A stretch of 64,000 nt of DNA from JAFGJQ01 sp052034525 (GCA_052034525.1 JBPOIK010000079.1:1-64000); one strand, 5' to 3'; numbered from the stretch's first letter, positions 54,233 through 62,799 are shown. Program-made: numbers and translations. Notes: a model not told the origin generated them from the letters alone.

Positions 54233-55762
54233 ATGTCCAACACGGTTACGATCAGTCCGCTGACCCGCATCGAGGGCCATCTGGCCATCCACACCGAGAC
54301 CGAGCCGCACATCAGCGGTTCCGGCGTGCAGGTGACTCAGGCCCATTGCGAGGGGGAGATGTTTCGCGGGCTGGAGGTGATTCTGGTGGGTAGAGACCCG
54401 CTGGACGCCCAGCAGATCACGCAGCGGACCTGCGGCGTCTGCCCGATCTCTCACGGTATGGCCTCGGTGCGGGCCCAGGAGGGGGCATACGGGATTCGGC
54501 CGGTGCGGAACGGACGGCTGCTGCAGAACCTGATCGCGGCGGCCAACTATTTTCACTCGCACATCCTTCACTTCTATCAGCTCGCCGCGCTGGACTTCGT
54601 CGATGTGACGGCCGTGCTGAATTACACGGGGTCCGACCGCACTCTGCTCAAACTCAAGGCGTGGGCGCAGTCGACCCTGGATCGCAAGGATGTCTTTCCG
54701 GTGGCGCCGTTCCTGCCGCGCTACGAGGGTGACTACGTTTCCTCCACGGAGATCAACTGCGCGCTGCTTGCCCATTATGCGGATGCCTTGAAGACGCGCC
54801 GGATTTGTGACGAAATGGGGGCGGTGTTCGGCGCGCGGTTGCCGCACTCCACCGCCCTGCTGCCGGGGGGATGCACGCAGAAGCCCACGCTCGAGCGGAT
54901 CCTGGCCTACCGGTCCCGGCTGGACGAGGTGCTCGCGTTCGTGGAGGACGTGTACCTGCCGGACCTGCTGGAGGTGGGTCGTCAGTTCCCGCAATATTTC
55001 GAGATCGGACGCGGATGGGGGAATCTCCTGGCGTACGGCTCGTTCGAAATGGACGACAGCGGACGGAAGTTTTTCCCGTCGGGAACGCTCATCGACGGCA
55101 AGTGGGAGGCGTTCGATCCGCGTCACATCAGCGAAGACGTCAGCGCGGCCTGGTACGAGGACGACGCGGCCCGTCATCCGTTCGAGGGCCAGACGCTTCC
55201 CAAGCCGGGCAAGCCGCGGGCGTATTCCTGGATCAAGGCGCCGCGCTATCGAGGACTGCCGCTGGAAGTCGGTCCGCTCGCCCGGATGCTCGTGCACTAC
55301 CACGCGGGGACCGGCGGCTGGGCGCGCGAGCTCGTGGACTCGATCTGCCAGAAGCTCGGCGTCACGCCGGACAAACTGGTGTCCGTGATGGGTCGACACG
55401 TGACCCGGGGGCTGGAGACGCTGGCCCTGGTGCGGCAGTGTTTCCGCTGGCTGGACGAGATTGCCGTGGATCAGCCGGCCGTCACCGAGTTTGAGTTTCC
55501 CAAAAACGGCAAGGGGGCGGGCCTGGTGGAGGCCCCGCGCGGCGCGCTGGGCCACTGGCTGACCATCGAAGATTACAAGGTGAAAGCATATCAGAGCGTG
55601 GTGCCGACGACGTGGAATTGCTCGCCTCGGGACTCGAAGGGGCAGTCCGGCCCGGTGGAGAAGGCGCTGGAGGGCACGCGGGTGGCCGACGCATCCCAGC
55701 CGATCGAGCTGGGCCGCATCGTACGCTCGTTCGATCCATGCCTGGCGTGCGCGGTTCATTGA
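54233..55762 (+). CDS. [NiFe] hydrogenase large subunit without C-terminal maturation peptide
   Basis: This 509-residue subunit carries the NiFe centre, which interconverts H2 with protons and electrons. The motifs are ISPLTRIEGHL at the N-terminus, the L1 motif QRTCGVCPISHG, and the L2 motif FDPCLACAVH at the very C-terminus. All four metal cysteines are present. The reading frame ends directly after the L2 histidine, so there is no cleavable tail, unlike catalytic uptake hydrogenases. It is the first gene of the operon, with AGAGG about 8 nt before the ATG. The small subunit follows after 47 nt. Confidence 0.95.
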   Translation: MSNTVTISPLTRIEGHLAIHTETEPHISGSGVQVTQAHCEGEMFRGLEVILVGRDPLDAQQITQRTCGVCPISHGMASVRAQEGAYGIRPVRNGRLLQNLIAAANYFHSHILHFYQLAALDFVDVTAVLNYTGSDRTLLKLKAWAQSTLDRKDVFPVAPFLPRYEGDYVSSTEINCALLAHYADALKTRRICDEMGAVFGARLPHSTALLPGGCTQKPTLERILAYRSRLDEVLAFVEDVYLPDLLEVGRQFPQYFEIGRGWGNLLAYGSFEMDDSGRKFFPSGTLIDGKWEAFDPRHISEDVSAAWYEDDAARHPFEGQTLPKPGKPRAYSWIKAPRYRGLPLEVGPLARMLVHYHAGTGGWARELVDSICQKLGVTPDKLVSVMGRHVTRGLETLALVRQCFRWLDEIAVDQPAVTEFEFPKNGKGAGLVEAPRGALGHWLTIEDYKVKAYQSVVPTTWNCSPRDSKGQSGPVEKALEGTRVADASQPIELGRIVRSFDPCLACAVH

Positions 55763-55809
55763 CCGCGTCCGGGGCCGACGGGGCGGGGTCGCCCGTGGAG
55801 ATGACAGTG

Positions 55810-56772
55810 ATGGCAGAGATTTCGCGAAGGGAATTCCTCGGGATGGGCGCCGCGCTGGCGGCCGGCGCCGGACTGGGCCCCAGCGCGGCGCGGGCCCTGG
55901 CCAACGGGCTGGAGCGGGTGTTCAGCGGCCAGAAACGGGTGGTATGGCTGCAAGGCATGTCCTGCACCGGGTGCAGCGTGTCGCTGCTGAACTCCGACGA
56001 ACCGGGGCCGGTGGAACTGATCACGCAGGTAATATCCGTCGTGTTCCATCCGACCCTTTCGGCGGCGCAGGGCGATCTGGTCACCCAAACGCTGGATCGG
56101 CTCAGCGAGGCGGGAGACTTTTACCTGGTGCTCGAAGGGGCGGTGTGCCCGCAGATGCCCCAGGCGTGTACGATCGCCGGCAAGCCGCTGACCGAGCTGC
56201 TGCCGCCCTTGCTGCGGCGGGCGCAATTCGTGCTGACGGCCGGTTCCTGCGCGGCGTTCGGCGGTATCCCGGGTGCGGAAGGGAACCTCACCGGCGCGAT
56301 AGGGCTGAAGGAATTCATGATCGGCCAGGGGATTTCCGTGGAACGCAAGCTGGTGAACTGCCCGGGCTGCCCGGTCCATCCGCACACGCTGGTCACCACG
56401 TTGGCGTATCTGGCGGGCGTGGGGTATCCGGCCGTCGATCCGGCCACGCTGACGCCGGACATGATCTGCTCCGCGTCCGTTCACGACGACTGCCCGCGAT
56501 TCCATCACTGGCAGAAGGGGCACTTCGCGGAGCACTTCGGGGATGAAGGGTGCCTGTTCAAGCTGGGGTGCCTGGGGCCGTTGAGCCATTCGAACTGCTC
56601 GCACCGTCAGTGGAACGGGGGAATCAACTGGTGCATACGAGCCGGGGCGCCGTGCATTGCGTGTACGAGCGAGGATTTTGCGAAGCGCAAATCGTTCCCA
56701 TTCTATCGCCATGGTGAGAAGTATCACACGGTGGCGTATGGTGATGAAGACCGAAAGGGGACTGCGACATGA
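55810..56772 (+). CDS. [NiFe] hydrogenase small subunit with Tat signal
   Basis: This 320-residue iron-sulfur subunit has a twin-arginine leader (ISRREFLGMGAALAAGAGLG), so the folded heterodimer is probably exported by Tat. Cluster ligands are visible: GMSCTGCSVS for the proximal cluster, with TAGSCAAFGG and NCPGCPVHP. In the C-terminal half are DDCPRFHHWQKGHF, EGCLFKLGCLGP and the medial/distal block NGGINWCIRAGAPCIACTS. It has no C-terminal transmembrane anchor. ATG 55810 is preferred over 55801 because GGAG is 9 nt upstream. The large-before-small order is unusual. The stop overlaps the MCP start. Confidence 0.94.
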   Translation: MAEISRREFLGMGAALAAGAGLGPSAARALANGLERVFSGQKRVVWLQGMSCTGCSVSLLNSDEPGPVELITQVISVVFHPTLSAAQGDLVTQTLDRLSEAGDFYLVLEGAVCPQMPQACTIAGKPLTELLPPLLRRAQFVLTAGSCAAFGGIPGAEGNLTGAIGLKEFMIGQGISVERKLVNCPGCPVHPHTLVTTLAYLAGVGYPAVDPATLTPDMICSASVHDDCPRFHHWQKGHFAEHFGDEGCLFKLGCLGPLSHSNCSHRQWNGGINWCIRAGAPCIACTSEDFAKRKSFPFYRHGEKYHTVAYGDEDRKGTAT

Positions 56773-58259
56773 TGCTGAAAGAAGCCAGCCTGGCCCGACG
56801 GATGTACGTGCCGACGATCGGACTGTTTGTCGTGTCGATGGCGGTGCTGCTCGGCATTCAGCACACGTTGTACGTGCGCGGTTTTGAGGACACACTGGGA
56901 AGAATCGAAGGTTCATCCCTGGACGTGCAGCGCGAGTCGTCGAAGGGGATGGCCCAGGGCATCTGGGCCGCCACCGACCGCTGGCTGCAGACCGGCGAGC
57001 ACACCCAGTTCGTGGATTTTGCGCACCGGCAGAGAGAACAATCGTCCATCGGAGTGATTGCTTTCGTCGGTCTGTCCGGGACGGCCGAGCTGGCCTCGCC
57101 CGTACAACACGTAGGCACGCCGCTGGCCGAGGGTGTCTGGGACCAGGCAGCCGAGACTTCGGACTTGATCCTGCGGGAGGATGCGAAGGCGATTAACCTG
57201 TATCAGCCGCTGCACGTCACGCCGGACATGCGGCGGCTTCGGCCGGACATGGAGGTAGGTACGCTGTACGGCCTGCTGCATCTGGAGTTTCCCAAGGACG
57301 AGTTGAACAAGATGCTGGCAGATGCCCGCTCCGTGTTTGAGGGCCGGGTCAGACAATCCCTGACGCTGACCTGCGCGACGGGCGTCGCCGCCCTGGTGGT
57401 GATGGCGGTCAGCCTGTTCCCATTGGTCGTCCTCCCGCTGGTGCGTTCTCTGCAGGGAGTCATCGGAAACCTGGGTGAGGGCTCGAAGGAACTGGTGGAG
57501 ATTTCCCGGCAGATCGGCGGAGCGAGTCAGCGACTGGCGACCTCGGCCTCGGAGCAGGCGTCGTCCCTGGAGGAGACCAGCAGTGCCATGGAGCAGATGT
57601 CGGCCATGACGCGGACGAATGCGGCGAACGCCCGCGAAGCCGACACGTTGAGCGCGCAGGCCCAGGAGAACGCCGCCGCGGGCGACCAGACGATGGTCCG
57701 GCTGACGCAGGCCATGACCAGCATCAACGAGTCGTCAGCCCAGATCGCCAAAATCATCAAAGTCATCGAGGAAATCGCCTTCCAGACGAATTTGCTGGCC
57801 CTGAACGCCGCCGTGGAGGCGGCCCGGGCGGGCGAGCACGGCAAAGGCTTCGCAGTGGTGGCCGACGAGGTACGGAACCTGGCCAGTCGGGCGGCCGAAG
57901 CGGCCCGGAACACGCGAACGCTGGTGGAGGATTCGGTGGGGCGGGCGCGGGACGGCGTTGAGGCCGTCCGTGAGGCGGGAGTCGCCTTCGGGGCGATTGT
58001 GGCCAGTACGCAACGGGTATCGGAACTGGTGGGAGAAATCGCCCGGGCATCCGAGCAACAGGCGCAGGGGGTCGACCAAGTCAACAGCGCTGTGTCACAG
58101 ATGTCGCAGATGACCCAGGAGTCGGCTTCCGAAGCGAGTCACTCCTCCTCCGTGGCCGAGCAACTCGGCCTGCAGGCGGAGTCGGTGAAAGACATGGTGG
58201 GCGCGCTGGTGGGCATTGTGAAAGGCGCTGGAGCCGCACGGGAAGAACAGGAACTCTGA
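56769..58259 (+). CDS. Methyl-accepting chemotaxis protein in the hydrogenase operon
   Basis: This 496-residue chemoreceptor has TM1 (PTIGLFVVSMAVLLGIQ, residues about 14-33), a periplasmic sensor region of about 160 residues that I do not recognise, TM2 (about 198-222), and a poorly matching HAMP-like linker. The cytoplasmic signalling domain has the conserved hairpin tip EEIAFQTNLLALNAAVEAAR and GKGFAVVADEVRNLASRAAEA. It lacks a C-terminal CheR/CheB pentapeptide. ATG 56769 overlaps the hydrogenase stop by 4 nt, so the two are translationally coupled. This is strong evidence of joint function, plausibly H2 or redox taxis. Confidence 0.93.
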   Translation: MMLKEASLARRMYVPTIGLFVVSMAVLLGIQHTLYVRGFEDTLGRIEGSSLDVQRESSKGMAQGIWAATDRWLQTGEHTQFVDFAHRQREQSSIGVIAFVGLSGTAELASPVQHVGTPLAEGVWDQAAETSDLILREDAKAINLYQPLHVTPDMRRLRPDMEVGTLYGLLHLEFPKDELNKMLADARSVFEGRVRQSLTLTCATGVAALVVMAVSLFPLVVLPLVRSLQGVIGNLGEGSKELVEISRQIGGASQRLATSASEQASSLEETSSAMEQMSAMTRTNAANAREADTLSAQAQENAAAGDQTMVRLTQAMTSINESSAQIAKIIKVIEEIAFQTNLLALNAAVEAARAGEHGKGFAVVADEVRNLASRAAEAARNTRTLVEDSVGRARDGVEAVREAGVAFGAIVASTQRVSELVGEIARASEQQAQGVDQVNSAVSQMSQMTQESASEASHSSSVAEQLGLQAESVKDMVGALVGIVKGAGAAREEQEL

Positions 58260-58276
58260 AATCGCATCGCCAGGGG

Positions 58277-58295
58277 ACTCTCGCTTGACGAGAGG
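58277..58295. repeat. Small palindrome after the MCP gene
   Basis: CTCTCG-CTTGA-CGAGAG with GC-rich flanks lies 18 nt after the stop. It has no T-run, so it could be a weak terminator or a REP-like palindrome. Confidence 0.35.
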
Positions 58296-58334
58296 GGGCG
58301 GCGCCCCTGCCGGCAGCAAGCGGCCCCCCCCCAA

Positions 58335-58418
58335 GCGCGAGCCGATGGGATCGAGGAATCAAGGGATCGAGGGATCAAGGGATCCGGGGAAGGTGGCCCC
58401 CCACGCGCGAGCCGATGG
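58335..58418. repeat. Short 8-bp tandem array flanked by 14-bp direct repeats
   Basis: Five GGGATCGA-type units (58347-58386) match the consensus of the 19-unit array at 17306-17457. The sequence GCGCGAGCCGATGG occurs at 58335-58348 and again at 58405-58418, flanking the array. The exact repetition suggests duplication at insertion or slippage around the array. Confidence 0.7.
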
Positions 58419-58481
58419 CCCTGCGGAAGACTGGCACAGACGATGCACCACATTTGCACCAAATCAGGCGCAATTCACAGG

Positions 58482-58597
58482 ACGTCGGCGAACGTCGGCG
58501 AACAACGGACATCGGCGGCCAGAGAAAATAGGACGCCCACAACCCCTTGAGTAAGGGACAGATACGAACGTCGGCGGACGTCGACGAACACCGGCGG
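58482..58597. repeat. 10-bp degenerate repeat pair (ACGTCGGCGA type)
   Basis: Two clusters of 10-bp units, ACGTCGGCGA twice then a diverged unit (58482-58511), and ACGTCGGCGG, ACGTCGACGA, ACACCGGCGG (58568-58597), sit between the 8-bp array and tRNA-Lys. They are probably intergenic repeats of unknown function. Confidence 0.5.
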
Positions 58598-58602
58598 GCG
58601 AC

Positions 58603-58675
<73 letters not shown>

Positions 58676-58689
58676 AAAGACAGACCCGT

Positions 58690-58718
58690 ATTGAATCGCG
58701 AAAAACAGGGGCTGTCAA
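58690..58718 (-). promoter_or_regulatory. Sigma-70 promoter of tRNA-Lys
   Basis: A perfect TTGACA (58713-58718) and TTCAAT (58690-58695) are spaced by 17 nt on the minus strand. The tRNA begins about 15 nt downstream. Confidence 0.65.
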
Positions 58719-58759
58719 CGTGGGCAGACTCCGACGAGACCGAGTCCGCCTCGGCGAAA

Positions 58760-59803
58760 TCACCGCTGCCGGTGCACCATGAAATGCGCCAATCCCGCCA
58801 GCGAGTCGCGTGCCGGGCCGGGCGGTAACGCACGCAAGTGCTCGATAGCCTGTCCCAGAAACCCGCTCGCCCGCTCCATCGCGTATTGCAGGCTCCCGCA
58901 CTCGTTCAGCCAGTCTCGCACCTCCGCCGCGGGTGCCCGCGAGCCATTGCCCAGCACCGCCGCCAGCCGACGCGCAACCGCCGGCTCCCCTTGACGCAGA
59001 CAGTGAATGGCAGGCAACGTCGGCTTGCCCAGATCCAGGTCCCGACCCAGGGTCTTGCCCATTTCGGCCTCCGTGCCGGTGATGTCCAGCACGTCGTCAA
59101 CGATCTGGAACGCCACCCCCACCAGTCGGCCGAACGCGCTCATGGCCCGGACCGCATCCGGCGAAGCATCCGCAAAATGAGCGCCCAATTCGCCGCAGAC
59201 GGCGGTCAACGCGGCGGTCTTCCGGTCGATGATGTCAAAATACTCGGCCTCCGTCAGCTCGCAGTTGCCCCGATGGTGGCTCTGCATCAACTCGCCTTCG
59301 CAGACCGTCGTGGTGGTGGCTCCGATGCGGCAGGCCGCGTGCCGCCCCGCAACCGAGCTGCACAGGTGATAGGCCTGGGATACCAGGTAATCCCCCAGGA
59401 GCACGGCCGTCTCGTTGCCGTGCAACGCGCTGACGGTGGGACGCCGGCGGCGAAGGTCCGCGTGGTCCAGCACGTCGTCGTGCAGAAGCGTGGCCACATG
59501 GATCATCTCCACGACAGTCGCCACGACGATGTGGGTTTCGGTGATGTCCCCGACCGCCCGGCCCGTCAGAAGCAACAGGGCCGGCCGGAGCATCTTGCCG
59601 CGATACCCGTGGACGTAGGTGCTCAGCTCGTTGACAAACGGGAAGTCGCTGAACAGCGTGTCCTCAAAAAGCCGGCGGACCCGTGCCAGATCATCCAGGA
59701 TCGGCGCATAATACTCCGCCAGCCCGCGTCCGTTTGCATCGCCGCCGGCGGCCGGTGAGTTTTCCTGAGTCCAATCGGAGAACGTCAATGCCATGGTATC
59801 CAT
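58760..59803 (-). CDS. Polyprenyl synthetase (geranylgeranyl/octaprenyl type)
   Basis: This 347-residue protein is a trans-isoprenyl diphosphate synthase, adding isopentenyl units to an allylic diphosphate for quinone or lipid synthesis. It has the first Asp-rich motif LLHDDVLDHADLRRRRPT and the second FQIVDDVLDITGT, with GKPTLP downstream. The chain length cannot be read with confidence. The start at 59803 (ATG) is chosen over a TTG at 59833 and an ATG at 59794. No Shine-Dalgarno is clear. Confidence 0.9.
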   Translation of the reverse strand: MDTMALTFSDWTQENSPAAGGDANGRGLAEYYAPILDDLARVRRLFEDTLFSDFPFVNELSTYVHGYRGKMLRPALLLLTGRAVGDITETHIVVATVVEMIHVATLLHDDVLDHADLRRRRPTVSALHGNETAVLLGDYLVSQAYHLCSSVAGRHAACRIGATTTTVCEGELMQSHHRGNCELTEAEYFDIIDRKTAALTAVCGELGAHFADASPDAVRAMSAFGRLVGVAFQIVDDVLDITGTEAEMGKTLGRDLDLGKPTLPAIHCLRQGEPAVARRLAAVLGNGSRAPAAEVRDWLNECGSLQYAMERASGFLGQAIEHLRALPPGPARDSLAGLAHFMVHRQR

Positions 59804-60054
59804 TCTAGAGCGGTCCGAATCCGCCGCCCACAATGTTTCAAAACTTTTGAAAACAAGTGAAATTTACCGTGCCGAGATCCGGACGCCCGGCGGCACCACC
59901 GACCTTCTGAACGAGAGGCCGGACAATTCGCCGGCCGAACCGGCCGACCCCGGAGAGAGGCCGATGAAGGGCTCTCGACCCAGCGCATTTGTGGGAACCT
60001 GTCGGAGCGGGAAGGAACCCTCACGCCCCAACCAGGGGAGGGCCACGCCGGGGG

Positions 60055-61269
60055 TCAGCCGCACAGCATGCTGGGGGGGGCGGCCAGAAACCGCAAAGCC
60101 ACACCACAGTACATGGCCATCGCCGTCGGCAGCGCGGCATCGTTGAAATCATAAGCCGAGTTGTGGATTGTCGGCCAGTCGGGGGCGGTCTGTGGACGAA
60201 CGCCGACACGAAAGAACACACCGGGCACCCGCTGACAATAGTACGCGAAGTCCTCGCCGCCCATGCTCGGAGCGTGGGTATCGCAGACACAATCGGGGCC
60301 CAGCAGTTCACGGCCGACTTCATGCACCACCCTGGCGCACCGGGCGTCGTTGATTACAGGCGGATACGCATCCACCAGATCGAATTGTACGTCGACATCG
60401 AACATCTCGGCCACGGCGCGCGCTGTCTGCTGAACCTGCGTCCAGGCAGACTCCAGGGCCGCGGCGTCCAAAGCTCGAATGGTTCCCTTCGCAACACAGA
60501 CCTCCGGCAGCACGTTAAACGTCTGCCCGCCGGAGACTTGGCACACAGAGATCACCAGGGGGGTGAGCGGGTCGATCCTTCGCGTGCGGATCGCCTGAAT
60601 GGCCGTAACGATCTGGCACGCCGCGGCGATCACGTCGCCCCCTCGGTGCGGATAGGCCGCGTGCGTTCCCTGGCCGCGCAGCGTCAGCTCGAAGGTTCGC
60701 GTGCCCGCCATGACCGGGCCGGCCGCCACGGCGACATGCCCCAGCTCCAGGTCCGACCAGCCGTGAAGGCCGAAAATGGCGTCAACCTTGGGGTGGTCCA
60801 AGACGCCTTCCTCGATCAGGCGTGCGGCGCCGCCGCCGGCCTCTTCCGCCGGCTGGAAGATGAACTTCACAGCGCCGGGGAGCTGGTCGGCCAGGCGGGA
60901 CAGCACAATCGCGGCTCCCACCAGGGCGGCCGTGTGGCCGTCGTGCCCACAGGCGTGCATTTTGCCGGGCACCGTGGAGGCGTATGGCAGGCCGGTGGTC
61001 TCCTGAATGGGCAGCGCGTCCATGTCCGCGCGAAGGGCCACGCACGGGCCCGGTCGACCGGCATTGAGCAGGGCCACGACGCCGGTGCCCGCGATCCCGC
61101 TGCGCAGCTTGAGATCCGGGATCGCTCCCAGGTGTTCCAGCACCCGTCCGGCGGTGCGGCGTTCCTCGAACGCCAACTCGGGGTGCGCATGCAGGTCTTG
61201 GCGCAGGGCTACTACCGTACCAAGAACGTCGTCGATCTGCTCCCGCAGATGCAGCAAAGTGGAGTTCAT
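60055..61269 (-). CDS. M20D family amidohydrolase
   Basis: This 404-residue zinc/manganese peptidase-like enzyme is of the M20D group (hippurate hydrolase, N-acyl-amino-acid amidohydrolase). It has ALRADMDALPIQE, HACGHDGHTAALVG, FQPAEEAGGGAARLI, the dimerisation domain (TFELTLRGQGTHAAYPH), and PSMGGEDFAYYCQRVPG. The substrate, such as N-acyl amino acids, IAA conjugates or hippurate, is not determinable. The start at 61269 has GGGAG 7 nt upstream. Confidence 0.92.
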   Translation of the reverse strand: MNSTLLHLREQIDDVLGTVVALRQDLHAHPELAFEERRTAGRVLEHLGAIPDLKLRSGIAGTGVVALLNAGRPGPCVALRADMDALPIQETTGLPYASTVPGKMHACGHDGHTAALVGAAIVLSRLADQLPGAVKFIFQPAEEAGGGAARLIEEGVLDHPKVDAIFGLHGWSDLELGHVAVAAGPVMAGTRTFELTLRGQGTHAAYPHRGGDVIAAACQIVTAIQAIRTRRIDPLTPLVISVCQVSGGQTFNVLPEVCVAKGTIRALDAAALESAWTQVQQTARAVAEMFDVDVQFDLVDAYPPVINDARCARVVHEVGRELLGPDCVCDTHAPSMGGEDFAYYCQRVPGVFFRVGVRPQTAPDWPTIHNSAYDFNDAALPTAMAMYCGVALRFLAAPPSMLCG

Positions 61270-61548
61270 CCGTGTCTCCCTGGGCCGGCCATCCGTGCCT
61301 GGTTCTACCGTGTGCGACGGACCGGTCACCCATCCGGTAGAAATGGTACGTCCGCGATGGGATGGAAGAAAGCGACCGAAGGCAGGTTTGCGGAAGCCGA
61401 CAGGCCCGAACACCGCAAGTCGGGCCGCAGTTTGACCTTCCAGACGGCCGCGGCAGGTGACGTGGAATCGTGGCGCGCCGGGCTGCAAAGGAGGGACCGT
61501 ACGGTCCCCAAATGGGGTGAATACCGGGCTCGCAGACTGGTCCGGCAT

Positions 61549-61577
61549 TTGTCAGGACATTCGGCGTGTGGTATACT
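61549..61577 (+). promoter_or_regulatory. Sigma-70 promoter of the sigma factor gene
   Basis: TTGTCA (61549-61554) and TATACT (61572-61577) have an ideal 17-nt spacer. The leader before the ATG at 61810 is about 225 nt. Confidence 0.7.
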
Positions 61578-61634
61578 TTATACGGTAGCAGGCTCCCCAG
61601 CGCACCACTCTCCCCTTATTGAGCGAAGGACGGT

Positions 61635-61688
61635 ATGTACTTGTCCCTGTACCCGGGACGCGCGGAAAGGCCTTGTATGGTCCGATAA
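61635..61688 (+). CDS. Candidate 17-residue leader ORF upstream of the sigma factor
   Basis: An ATG at 61635 preceded by GAAGGA 4-5 nt upstream encodes MYLSLYPGRAERPCMVR and stops at 61688. It lies within the predicted transcript of the sigma factor gene. It could be a regulatory leader peptide or a chance ORF. No conservation can be assessed here. Confidence 0.35.
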   Translation: MYLSLYPGRAERPCMVR

Positions 61689-61809
61689 AAAGCGGGCGCG
61701 AAAAACGCACCATTTGGGCAAAGGAACGTAGTAGATCGTAGATTGAAGCCGGGATGACGGGTCGAAATCGCTTTGGTCCGTAGGCCTCAGAGGCTGAAGG
61801 AGTTGTGAC

Positions 61810-62799
61810 ATGGCAGCCAAATCAGCCGAGCAAACCAAGCCATATGGCACGGTGGCGTACACACCCCAGGCAGTTCTGCCGGGCAAGGCGGTGCTTGCCG
61901 CTTTGAGCCCGCAGGATGTGGAACTGCTGGAGCGGCTGCTCTCGGAGCCCATCGAGTACGTGGATCATCCGCGTTTGCGCAGTCGGAACGCCGACCTGGA
62001 GTTGTTTGGAGCCAAAACGCAACTGGCCGGTGCGACGGCCACCGAATTTGTGTCGCCCGAGCCGGTGGTGGACCCATCGCTGCCGGACTCCAAAGTGCCG
62101 ACATTGGACACGGAGCAGGAGCAGACGCTGTTCTTGCGGATGAACCTGGCCCGGGCCCGGATCATGGAAATCCTGAAGCAGTACCAGAACAAACGGCTGA
62201 CCGCCGCGGCCGTCCGGCAGTTGCTGGGCTGGGCCAAGCGGATGCTGGACGCCCGGGCGGAAATCGCCCGGCGGAACATTCCGCTGGTGCTCGCCATGGC
62301 CAAGCGGACGCGCCTGACCGGCATCGACTACAACGAGTTGATCAGCGAAGGCAACATGGCCCTGCTGCGCAGCGTGGAAAAATTCAACTGCGGGCTTGGG
62401 TTCAAGTTCAGCACGTATTCGTGCCGGTCCATCCTCAAGGCGTTTTCCCGGGTGGCCATGCGGGCCAGCCGGCATCGCGGGCGGTTTCCCGTGGAGTTCG
62501 ACCCGGCCATCGAGAAAAGCGACTTCATCGAGCGCAAGCGGGAGGAGCACGAGAACAACTGTATTGACGAGCTGCGGTCGATTCTCATGAAAAACCTGGC
62601 CGAGCTGAACGACGTGGAGCGGACAGTGATTGACGAACGGTTCGCTCTATCGGCGACGGACCCGGCCAACGCCCATCCCAAGACGCTGGAGCAGGTGGGC
62701 CTGATGATCGGCGTGACAAAGGAGCGGGTCCGGCAGATTCAGAACCGGGCCTTGCAGAAGATCCGGCAGGTGCTGGAAGAAAGCTACCTGGCGGCCTGA
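61810..62799 (+). CDS. Sigma-70 family RNA polymerase sigma factor
   Basis: This 329-residue protein has a variable N-terminus of about 100 residues. It then has sigma region 1.2/2 (NIPLVLAMAKRTRLTGIDYNELISEGNMALLRSVEKF, GFKFSTYSCRSILKAFSRVAMRASRHRGRFPVEF) and region 4 (DVERTVIDERFAL, KTLEQVGLMIGVTKERVRQIQNRALQKIRQVL). It is an alternative sigma-70, not the housekeeping RpoD (no 3.0/3.1 of normal length and no long region 1). The start at 61810 has AAGGAG 6-7 nt upstream. No stress-response clue is given by neighbours. A terminator follows. Confidence 0.92.
   Translation: MAAKSAEQTKPYGTVAYTPQAVLPGKAVLAALSPQDVELLERLLSEPIEYVDHPRLRSRNADLELFGAKTQLAGATATEFVSPEPVVDPSLPDSKVPTLDTEQEQTLFLRMNLARARIMEILKQYQNKRLTAAAVRQLLGWAKRMLDARAEIARRNIPLVLAMAKRTRLTGIDYNELISEGNMALLRSVEKFNCGLGFKFSTYSCRSILKAFSRVAMRASRHRGRFPVEFDPAIEKSDFIERKREEHENNCIDELRSILMKNLAELNDVERTVIDERFALSATDPANAHPKTLEQVGLMIGVTKERVRQIQNRALQKIRQVLEESYLAA

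Larger units (their letters stand above)
61270..61809. other. Divergent intergenic region with leader of the sigma factor gene
   Basis: About 540 nt carrying one strong plus-strand promoter at 61549-61577 and a leader of about 225 nt before the sigma factor gene. Inside the leader is a 17-codon ORF with a good Shine-Dalgarno. Confidence 0.5.
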
